From NCBI GenBank assembly GCA_042095135.1, contig JBELBV010000010.1, positions 1 to 52,383 on the forward strand: a stretch of 52,383 nt of DNA, in the 5' to 3' direction. Made by a program: the position numbers and the translations under genes. A model generated the notes under the pieces. The model searched no databases and was not told the origin of the DNA. It saw only the letters and a list, made by a program, of their open reading frames with translations. Positions within the stretch are counted from its first letter, which is position 1; the number at the start of each line of letters is the position of its first letter. This document shows positions 26,305-38,300 of the stretch, piece after piece. Source of the DNA: UA16 sp042095135 (GTDB lineage: Bacteria > Bacteroidota > Bacteroidia > Flavobacteriales_D > Sanyastnellaceae).

Positions 26305-29300
26305 ATGAGCCGTATCCTACTGCTTTGCGCCGGATTTTTGATGTCCGGACTCACTTTTGGTCAGTATTCACTGACAGTTTCGGAGCATGCGACTGACATC
26401 GTACCTGGTCAAACGACCTATCGGATGTACGTCGACATGATCAATTCTGGAGACTTTTTGAGCTCCGTCTACGGGAATGAAGGCGACCCTATGTCGTTCT
26501 CCACCTCAGACGGATTCTACAACGACGCTTTCGGCTCCACGGTCGCTTCAGGTATCAACCCTGCGTTCATCGCATTTTTCCCAACCATTGCAGCGGATAG
26601 CTGGATCACCATCGGGATTGATAGCCAGAACACAGGAGATGAGGTGCCAATCAGCACAGTGGAAGATTCCGCTCAGCCATTTGTAGCGGCCTTCCAACAA
26701 GGATCTGCTATTGATGGTCAGGACATCACGATCAACACCCAAACGGGTGGTGCATGGTATGTGTTGAACAATACACCAAACGGGTTGCCGGATGACAACA
26801 TGCAGGTGTTGGTGATGCAGTTCACCACTACGGGCACGTTCTCCGGCCAAATGAACTTCCAAATTTTCGAGAACGGTGATGGTTCTACGGACATTCGGAA
26901 AACGATTTCATTTGATGGCACCGGTACATTCTACCAGGAAGGCGAAGGCGGCGGCGGTACAGATCCGGTTCTCGGATGTACCGATGCTGCTGCATGCAAC
27001 TACAATGCAGATGCTACCGAAGACGATGGTTCGTGCACTTTCCCAGACGCAGGCTACGACTGCGACGGCAACTGCTTGAACGACGCGGACAGCGACGGCA
27101 CGTGTGATGAATTCGAAGTAGCCGGTTGTACGGACGATACAGCGTGTAACTACAATGCAGATGCAACGGACGATGACGGTTCATGCTCTTACGCCGACGC
27201 AGGCTACGATTGCGACGGCAACTGCTTGAACGACGCAGACGGAGACGGCACGTGTGATGATTTTGAAGTAGCCGGTTGTACGGATGATGCAGCGTGTAAC
27301 TACAATGCAGACGCTACGGAAGACGACGGCTCTTGCTTGGAATTGGATGAGTGCGGTGTTTGCGGCGGTGAGGGCATCGCTGATGGCGCGTGCGATTGTG
27401 AAGGCAACACAGTAGATGCGTTGGGTGTATGCGGAGGTGATTGTACTTCCGATGCCAACGGCAACGGCATTTGCGACAGCGACGAACTCGCTGGTTGCAC
27501 CGATAGCGCTGCGTGCAATTACAACGCGGACGCTACCGAAGATGACGGCTCATGCGACTACTGCTCATGCGGAGGTGAATCTACCGGTGGTGAGACGAGC
27601 GGCTACACGCTGACAGTCGAAGAGCATGCCGTTGATATCATCCCTGGCCAGACCACGTACCGCTTGTACGTAGACTTGGTGAATGCGGATGATTTCTTGA
27701 GCTCTGTTTACGGCAACGACGCCGATCCATTGAGCATTGCGACTGACGTCGGATTCTACAACGATCCATTCGGCGCAACGGTCGCTTCCGGCATCAACCC
27801 TGCATTCATTGGGTTCTTCCCAACAATTGCAGGTGACAGCTGGATCACGATTGGAATTGACAGCCAGAACACAGGCGATGAAGTGGCAATCAGCACGGTA
27901 GAAGATTCTGCTCAGCCATTCGTTGCTGCGTTTGATTCGGGTTCTGCCATCGACGGCCAAGACTTCACCTTGAACACCCAGACGGGTGGTGCTTGGTACG
28001 TATTGAACGGCACACCAAACGGTCTATCCGATGCGGACGGTCGTGTGTTGGTGATGCAATTGACGACTTCAGCGGGTCTTTCGGGTACGCTTCCTGTTCA
28101 GATTTTTGAGAACGGCGACGGCACGAACGACTTGCGTAAGACCTTCACGTTTGACGGTGTAGGCACATTTAATGCAGAGGGCGAAGGATCAGGCGGCACG
28201 GGCGGCAACGCTTGCGGCTGCACGGACGACTCGGCCACGAACTACGATCCAGACGCGGATTATGATGATGGTAGCTGTGAGTATGCTATACTCGGTTGTA
28301 CTGACGCTACGGCGTGTAACTACAACGCTGACGCCACGGAAGATGACGGTTCTTGCTTGCAACTCGATGAGTGCGGCGTATGCGGCGGTGACGGCATTGC
28401 TGACGGCGCTTGCGACTGCGACGGCAACGGTCCAGACGCAGGCTACGACTGCGACGGCAACTGCTTGAACGACGCGGACAGCGACGGCACGTGTGATGAA
28501 TTCGAAGTAGCCGGTTGTACGGACGATACAGCGTGTAACTACAATGCAGACGCAACGGACGATGACGGTTCATGCCTCCAGCTTGACGAGTGCGGCGTGT
28601 GTGGCGGTGACGGCATTGCTGACGGCGCTTGCGATTGTGAAGGCAACGGACCTGAAACAGGCTACGACTGCGACGGCAACTGCTTGAACGACGCGGACGG
28701 CGACGGTACGTGTGATGAATTTGAACTTTCGGGTTGTACTGATTCATCAGCGTGTAACTACAATGCCAACGCTACGGAAGACGACGGTTCATGCTTGCAA
28801 TTGGATGAATGCGGTGTTTGCGGCGGTGACGGCATCGCTGACGGCGCTTGCGACTGCGATGGCAACGGTCCTGAAGCAGGATATGACTGTGACGGCAACT
28901 GCTTGAACGACGCCGATGGCGACGGTACATGCGATGAATTCGAGGTAGCTGGTTGTACAGACAATGCGGCATGTAACTACAATGCCGACGCTACGGACGA
29001 TGATGGCTCTTGCTTGGAATTGGACGAGTGCGGCGTATGCGGTGGTGACGGCATTGCCGACGGCGCATGCGACTGTGATGGCAACGGACCTGAAGCAGGC
29101 TACGACTGCGACGGCAACTGCTTGAACGACGCGGACGGTGACGGAACTTGCGATGAATTTGAAGTAGCGGGTTGCACGGACGAAGCGGCCTGCAACTACG
29201 ATGCTGCTGCGACAGATAACGACGGCTCATGCGATTACTGCTCATGCGGTGGAGAATCAACCGGTGAATCCAGTGGATACACATTGACGGTTGAGGAACA

Positions 29301-32300
29301 CGCCGTGGACGTGGTACCTGGGCAAACCACCTACCGCCTCTACATCGATGTATTGAACGAAGACGACTTCGTGAGCTCGGTTTATGGCAACGACGGAGAC
29401 CCCTTGGTATTGAACACGGATGATGGGTTCTACAATGACGCCTTTGGAGCGACAGTCGCTTCGGGCATCAACCCAGCTTTCATCGCAGTCTTCCCAACCA
29501 TTGCTGCGGACAGCTGGATCACCATTGGCATTGATAGCCAAAACACCGGTGCCGAGGTAGCCATCAGCACAGTTGAGGATTCTGATCAGCCCTTCGTTGC
29601 TGCATTCCAATCGGGATCTGCCATTGATGGACAGAACATTTTACTTGATACGCAGACAGGTGGTGCATGGTATGTATTGAACGGCACACCAAACGGTTTG
29701 CCCGACGCCAACGGTCGCGTGTTGATCATGCAATTGACGACTACGGGTGGCCTTTCCGGTACCCTGCCAATCCAGATTTTCGAGAACGGCGACGGCGCGA
29801 ACGATTTGCGCAAGACCTTCACATTTGATGGAACCGGTACCTTCAATGCCGAAGGCGAGAGTGGCGGCAGCACGGGCGGAAACGCGTGTGGCTGCACGGA
29901 CGAAGAAGCCACCAACTACGACCCAGATGCTGCATACGACGATGGCAGCTGTGAATACGTAGTTCCTGGATGTACCGACGCTACTGCATGTAACTACGAT
30001 CCCGATGCCAACGAAGACGATGGTTCGTGCTTGCAGTTGGACGAGTGCGGTGAGTGCGGCGGTGACGGCATTGCCGACGGAGCCTGCGATTGCGACGGCA
30101 ACGGCCCTGAAGCGGGCTACGATTGTGATGGCAACTGCTTGAATGACATGGACGGCGACGGCGTGTGTGATGAATTCGAAGTAGCTGGTTGTACAGACGA
30201 TGCAGCGTGTAACTACAACGCCGACGCTACGGATGACGACGGTTCTTGCTTGGAATTGGATGAGTGTGGTGTGTGCGGCGGTGACGGCATCGCTGACGGC
30301 GCTTGTGACTGCGACGGAAACGGTCCTGAAACAGGCTACGATTGCGACGGCAACTGCGTGAATGACGCAGATGGCGACGGCGTATGCGATGAATTCGAAA
30401 TTGCTGGATGTACCGACGCAACAGCGTGTAACTACAACGGCGATGCTACGGATGACGACGGCTCATGCTTACAACTCGATGAGTGTGGCGTGTGCGGAGG
30501 CGACGGCATTGCAGATGGTACGTGCGACTGCGACGGCACCCTCCCTGAAACCGGTTACGACTGCGACGGAAATTGTGTAAACGATGCGGATGACGATGGC
30601 GTTTGTGATGAATTCGAAGAGTCTGGTTGTACTGACGCTGAGGCGTGTAACTACAACGCGAGCGCAACAGAAGACGACGGAACGTGCACTTACCCTGAGA
30701 CCGGTTACGATTGTGACGGCAACTGCCTGAACGACACAGACGGCGACGGCGTGTGCGACGAATTCGAAGTCGCTGGTTGTGATGACGCTGAAGCGTGCAA
30801 CTACGACGAAGGAGCCACGGACAACGACGGCTCTTGTGAATACCCTGACGCGGGTTACGATTGTGATGGCAACTGCTTGAGCGACGCAGACGGTGATGGC
30901 ACCTGCGACGAATTCGAAGTGGCAGGCTGCCAAGATGAAGCAGCGTGCAACTACAATGCCGATGCAACGGACGAAGACGGTTCTTGCACCTATGCTGAGG
31001 ATGGTTATGACTGCGACGGCAATTGCCTGAACGATGCCGACGGCGACGGGGTGTGTGACGAATTTGAGGTGGCAGGCTGCCAAGATGAAGCAGCGTGCAA
31101 CTACAATGGTGACGCGACTGATGACGACGGTTCTTGTGAATACCCTGACGCGGGTTACGATTGCGATGGCAACTGCCTGAGCGATGCTGACGGTGATGGA
31201 GTTTGCGACGAATTCGAAGTGGCGGGCTGCCAAGATGAAATGGCGTGCACCTACAACGCTGACGCGACGGACGAGGACGGGTCTTGCACCTATGCAGAAG
31301 ACGGTTATGATTGCGACGGCAACTGCCTGAACGATGCGGACGGCGACGGCGTATGCAACGAGTTTGAGATAGCGGGCTGTACGGACGAGGCAGCATGCAA
31401 CTATGATCCTAATGCCACGGAGGAAGACGGTTCATGTGCTGAACTGGACGAATGCGGTGTGTGCGGTGGTGCTGGCATCCCAGAAGGAGCTTGCGACTGC
31501 GACGGCAACGCGCCAGAATTTGCTTACGATTGTGACGGTAACTGCTTGAGCGACGAAGACGGAGATGGTATCTGCGATGAATTTGAATTCCCAGGTTGCA
31601 CGGATCCAGAGGCTGCCAACTACGACGAAGCATCTACCTATGATGACGGTTCATGTGAATACGCAGGATGTACGGTGTCGTTTGCGTGTAACTACGATCC
31701 CTCGTTGGACATCCTTGATTTCAGTGCCTGCGACTTCACATCGTGTGTAGGTTGTACTGATGAGGCTGCGTGTAACTACGAAGCTGACAATACACAAGAC
31801 AACGGTTCATGTGAATACCCTGAAGAAGCGTATGACTGTGACGGCAATTGCCTGAGCGATATGGATGGTGATGGCGTATGCGACGAGTTGGAAGTATTGG
31901 GTTGTACCGATCCGGAAAACCCAGGATACGACGCAGATGCAACGGAAGACGATGGTAGCTGCTTGGTAGCTGGATGTACGGACGAGTCAGCGTGCAACTT
32001 TGACGCTGCGGCCGATTACCTCGACGCCTCACAATGTGATTACACGACGTGTGCTGGATGTACGGATGACGAAGCGTGCAACTACGATGAAACAGCGACG
32101 TTGGATAACGGTTCTTGTGAGTACCCGGCACTCAGCTTCCTCGATTGCGATGGCAATTGCTTGAACGATGCGGATGGTGACGGCGTGTGCAACGAGCTCG
32201 AAATTGCAGGTTGTACCGATCCCGAGTCGGATTCATACATGCCTGAAGCGACAGACGAAGATGGTTCTTGCATTTACCTCGGATGTACCGCTTCAAGCGC

Positions 32301-35300
32301 TTGTAACTACGACCCAACTGCCAACTTCAACGACGGTTCATGTGACTTCGAGTCGTGTGTTGGTTGTGGGAACGAGACGGCATGCAACTATGATCCGGCT
32401 GTTACATACTCGAACAACGCCTTGTGCGACTTTGCGGAAGAAGGGTATGATTGCGATGGCAACTGCTTGAGCGATGCAGACGGTGATGGCGTGTGTGACG
32501 AATTTGAAATTGCTGGTTGCCAAGACGCAGATGCGTGCAACTACGATGAAGACGCCACGGATTCAGACGATTCGTGCGACTTCAGCTGCTACGGCTGTAC
32601 TATTTCTTCATCGTGCAATTACGACCCAACGGCTACTGTAAACGACGGTTCGTGTGATTTCGAGAGCTGTGTAGGTTGCACGAATGAAAACGCTTGCAAC
32701 TACAACCCTGAAGCGACGATTGCAGCGAATGGCCAGTGCACGTTCCCCTCAAGCCCATTTGAGGATTGCGATGGCAACTGCCTGAACGACGCAGACGGCG
32801 ATGGTGTATGCGACGAACAAGAAATCTACGGATGTACGACACCAGGCGTTGGATTTGATCCTTTCGCAACGGAAGATGATGGCTCTTGCCCTGTGGGCGG
32901 TTGCATCATTCCTTCGCCAACGTTTGCTTGTAACTACGATCCGGATGCGGACTACTTAATCTATGCCATGTGTGTTAACCCACCTTGTGGCACAACGGCT
33001 GGCAGCCCAACTCCGGGTGGCTTGCTCGTGGGAGGTTGCACGGACATTTTCGCTTGCAACTACGACCCTGCAGCAACGGAAGAAGACGGTTCTTGTGAGT
33101 ACACCTCTTGCTTGGGTTGTACGGATGCGGATGCGTGCAACTATGACGCGGATGCGATTTACAATGACGGTTCTTGTGAATATGCCAGCTGTGCTGTTGG
33201 TGGGTGTGATAACCTGAATGCGTGCAACTTCAACCCAGATGCCACATTCAACGACGGTTCGTGCGAATACACCTCTTGCTTGGGTTGCACGGACGAGAAC
33301 GCTGCGAACTATGATCCAACGGCGACGGTGGATGACAATTCGTGTGAGTTCCCAGGTTGTGTATTCCCTGCAGCGTGTAACTACGATGCTACAGCGAACA
33401 CCAACGACGGTTCTTGCGAGTACACGTCGTGCGCAGGTTGTATGAATGCGTCTGCTTGCAACTTCGATCCAGAGGCAACCATCTCTGACTTCTCGACATG
33501 CGAGTTTGCTGAAGAAGGCTACGATTGCGACGGCGCTTGCTTGAATGATGCGGATGGCGATGGCATTTGTGACGAATTTGAAGTCGCTGGCTGCACAGAC
33601 GCGGCGGCGGACAACTACGACAACGATGCCACGGACGATGACGGCTCGTGCGAGTACCCCGTGCCAGGATGTACTATCCCAGCTGCGTGTAACTTCGATC
33701 CAGCGGCGACGGTCAATGACGGTTCATGTGACTTCGAAAGCTGCCTCGGTTGTTTGGATGCTGCTGCGTGCAACTTTGACGGTGAAGCCTTGTACAACGA
33801 CCAATCGCAGTGCGTCTTCCCAGCTCCATTCGTGGATTGTGACGGCAACTGCTTGAGCGACTCAGACGGTGACGGCATCTGCGATCAGGCGGACAGCTGC
33901 AGCGATATGAGCGCTTGCAACTACGACGATCCTGCCAACACTTCTTGCCAAGAACTTGATGTTTGCGGCGTTTGCGGTGGTAATGGTGTGGATACGGACG
34001 GTGACGGCATTTGCGATAGCCAGGAAGTCGGTGGATGTATGGATGAATTGGCGTGCAACTACGACGCGAGTGCAACCGACGAAGACGGCTCGTGCACCTT
34101 CTGCGGATGCGAGACGGCTACGGCTAACTTTGAAGGGTACAATGTCATTGTGGAGCCACATATGGTTCACACTTCTGGTGACTTGGCTGGGTTGACTACG
34201 TACCGCTTGTACTTCGAAACCCCGAACGCAACCGATGTGGTTACGTCGTTCACGGGTAACGCTGAGTATGCTCTGGAATTGGCAACAACGACTTCATTCT
34301 ACCAGCACCCCGCGGGTAGCTGGACCTCTGAAGCGTTGACCGAGTTTGCCATTGGTTTCTTCCCAGATGTGGTCTACGATTCGTATGTCACGTTGAATTT
34401 GGAAGGCCCCGCACAGGGAACAGAACTCAATCCAACGGCCCTGCCAGGTTCATGGACAAGCGATTTCGCGCAAGGCAACAATATCTTGATTGATGACTTG
34501 GCGGGTAGCGGATGGTACGTGACTCCTGACGGATCTAATACACTTGTTGATGAAGATAACCGCGTGTTCTTCGCCCAATTGACCACTGACGGTACGATTT
34601 ACGGCCAGTTCCGTGCTCAGGTCTTCCCTGAAGGCGACAACATCAACGACGAGCGTGTTGACATCAGCTTCGTTCAGCAGCTCTGCAGCGGTTGTACCGA
34701 TGCGGAAGCGTGTAACTACAGCCCTGGTGCCAATACGGACGATGGATCGTGCTACTACGCGCCAGCCGACAACTTGGATTGTGACGGCGTTTGCTTCAAT
34801 GACGCAGATGGCGACGGCATTTGCGACGACGAAGAAGTGGCTGGATGTACCGACGCAGGTGCGTGCAACTACAATGCGGATGCAACGGACGACGACGGTA
34901 GCTGTGACTTCGCTGAGGCGGGTTACGACTGCGATGGCAACTGCTTGCTCGATTCGGACGGCGACGGCATCTGCAATGCGTTCGAAACCCTCGGATGCAC
35001 CGAAGAAGGGGCGTGTAACTACAACGCGGATGCGTCTGAAGCAGACGGTTCTTGCTTCTATGCACAGGACGGCTACGATTGCGATGGCGTTTGCTTGACC
35101 GATACCGACGGTGACGGCGTCTGCGATGAATTCGAAATTGCCGGATGCACCGATGCGACGGCTTGCAACTACGACGAAGCGAACACGGAGGAGGATGGAA
35201 GCTGTGACTACTGCTCTTGCGGTGATCCCGTGACCAACTACACCATGACCGTTGAGGAGTACGCTGTTGATGGCATCGAGGGTATGACAACGTACCGTTT

Positions 35301-38300
35301 CTACATCGACATGGAAAATCCAACGGATTTCTTGAGTGCGATGTACGGAACCAGCGTGGATCCGATGACGTTGTCGACAGCGGATGGATTCTACAATGAC
35401 CAGTACGGCGCGATTACAGCCGATGGTATTTTGACGCCGTTCATTGCGATTTTCCCATCGCTTGAATACGACAGCTGGGTGACCATTGGTATCGACAGCG
35501 CACCTCAGGGCTCTGAGGTAGTTATTTCAACTGTTGAGAGTGGTGACCAGCCTTGGATTCAATCATTCGCTTACGGTTCTGATATCGCAGGACAAGACTT
35601 CACAGTCAACGATTCGTACGGTGGAGCGTGGTTCGTAACCAACGGTTCAGCGAACGGTTTGCCTGACGCCGACAACCAGCGCGTCTTGTTCATGCAGTTG
35701 ACGGCCAGTGGAGCGATTTCAGGTGTGATGAATGCCCAAATCTTCCCTGAAGGCAACGGCGACAATGAAACCTTCAAATCATTCGCCTTTGACGGACCTG
35801 GTGTTTACACGGCCGAAGGCGAATCTGAAGGTGGCGTAGGCAATGCGTGTGGCTGTACCGATGAAAACGCTGACAACTACGACATGCACGCTGAGTACGA
35901 CGATGGCGGCTGCATCTACTACGGTTGTATGGATGCTATGGCATGCAACTACGATGAAACGGCCAACACGGATGATGGTTCTTGCTACTACGTTGTGGAA
36001 GGCTACGATTGCGACGGCGTTTGCTTGGCCGATGAGGACGGCGACGGTGTTTGCGATTCGTTCGAGGTTGAAGGTTGCCAAGATGCTACGGCGTGTAACT
36101 ACAATGAGTTTGCTACTGATGCGGCCGATTGTGTGTACCCTGACGGCATCTGCGATACCTGCTCCGGTGAGACGGACGGTACCGGAACGGTCGTGGACAA
36201 TGACGCCGATGACGATGGAATCTGTGACGCAGATGAGGTAGTAGGATGTCAAGACGCTACGGCGTGTAACTACTTGCCAACGGCAACGGATGCCGGTGAG
36301 TGTGACTTCTGCTCATGCCTCGGTAACGAAGCTTCGATTGCTGGTTACGACGTGATCATTGAAACGGTCATGGAACACACCGAAGGCGAATTGGCCGGTT
36401 TGACCACCTACCAGGTGTTCTTGTCTACGCCAAACGCTTCTGACGTGTTGACTGCGATTGTCGGTGACCAAGAGTTTGCGCTCAACTTGAGCAGTACCAC
36501 ATCATTCTACCAGCACCCAGGCGGAGGGGTGACCCCTGAAGGCTTGAGTGCAGCCATGTTGTCTGTGGCTCCTGAATTGGCTTACGACTCATACGTAACC
36601 ATCGGATTGGATGGCCCAGCAACATCACTGGATGAAATGAACACAGGCATCGTTCCAGGACCTTGGTCCGCGTCGTTCGAAGCCGGTGGTCCGGTCAACG
36701 TCAACGATGAATTCGGAGGCGGTTGGTACGTGGTGCCCGACGCAGCCAATGCGATTGTCGGTGACGACGCCCGTATCCTGATTGCACAATTGACGACAGA
36801 CGGCCAGATTTCTGGATCGTTCCGAGCTCAGGTCTTCCCTGAGGGCGATTACGCAAACGATGACCGTGTGGACATCTCGTTCTTGGATGCGGTGTGTGGT
36901 TGCAACGACCCCGACGCAATCAACTACGATCCTGAAGCGGACTTCGATCCAGACGGAACGTGCATCGACGCGGTCCCAGGATGTATGGATGAGGCGGCTT
37001 GCAACTACGATGCAGAGGCCAACACCGACGATGGTTCTTGCTACTATGCTGAAGCCGGTTACGACTGCGATGGCGTATGCTTGAATGATGCAGACGGCGA
37101 TGGCGTGTGCGACGAGTTTGAAGTGGCGGGTTGTACAGACGCTGAAGCGTGCAATTACGACGCCGATGCGACGGACGATGACGGTTCATGTGAGTTTGCT
37201 GAAGCGGGCTACGATTGCGACGGCAATTGCTTGAGCGATGTGGACGGCGACGGCATCTGTGACGAGTTTGAAATAGCCGGCTGCCAAGACGAAGCGGCGT
37301 GTAACTACAACGCGGACGCCACAGACGAAGACGGCAGCTGCTTCTACGCAGAAGAATTCTATGACTGCGACGGTAACTGCTTGAATGATGCCGATGGTGA
37401 CTACGTCTGCGATGAGGACGAGGTGGCCGGCTGCATCAACCCCAATGCATGCAACTACGTCGATCCTTCCCTCGTAACTGATCTGGAGGCCTGTGTCTTC
37501 CCGGAAGAGGGTTACGACTGCGACGGCAACTGCTTGAACGATTCAGACGGCGACGGCGTATGTGACGAGTTTGAAGTGGAAGGTTGCCTAGATGAAGCAG
37601 CCTGTAACTACAACGCGGATACGACCGACGAAATCGATTGTGTCTACCAAGAAGAAGGCTATGACTGTAACGGCGTTTGCTTAAACGATGCCGACGGAGA
37701 CGGAGTATGCGATGAATTCGAAATCGAAGGCTGCACGGACCCTGTAGCATGCAACTACGACGAAGCGAACTCGGAAGAGGACGGTTCTTGTGAGTACTGC
37801 TCTTGCGGCGAGCCGTTGAGCGGGTACACGCTGGAGGTTGAGGAGCATGCCGCGGACGGCATCGCTGGCATGACGACGTACCGATTCTATATCGGCATGG
37901 AAAATGCCTCGGACTTCTTGAGTGCGATATACGGTAGCCTTGAGTTCCCGTTGAACCTGTCGACTTCGACCGGCTTCTACAACGACGAATACGCAACAGG
38001 CGCGACGGCTGAAGGCATCAACCCTGCATTCCTCGGATTCTTCCCAACACTTGCTTACGACAGTTGGGTGACGATCGGAGCAGAGAGCCAAGTGTCTGCT
38101 GGACAAGTACCAGCGAGCACAGTCGAAAGTGCGTTCCAGCCTTGGACGGGCGCCTTCGCCTTCAACTCAGATTTGAGCGGTCAGGACGTCGCAATTGACG
38201 ACTGGTACGGCGGCGCTTGGTATGTCACCAACGGTGCTACCAACGGTGTAGCCGATGCTGAGAACCAGCGCGTGCTGATCATGCAAATGACGACGGCTGG

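Noticed and set aside
30446..31396. Long minus-strand open frames rich in Arg, His and Ser inside the giant gene
   Set aside because: They mirror the codon pattern of the plus-strand Asp/Gly/Cys repeats (GAC/TGC read backwards), have no start signals, and repeat with the units. They are antisense shadows.
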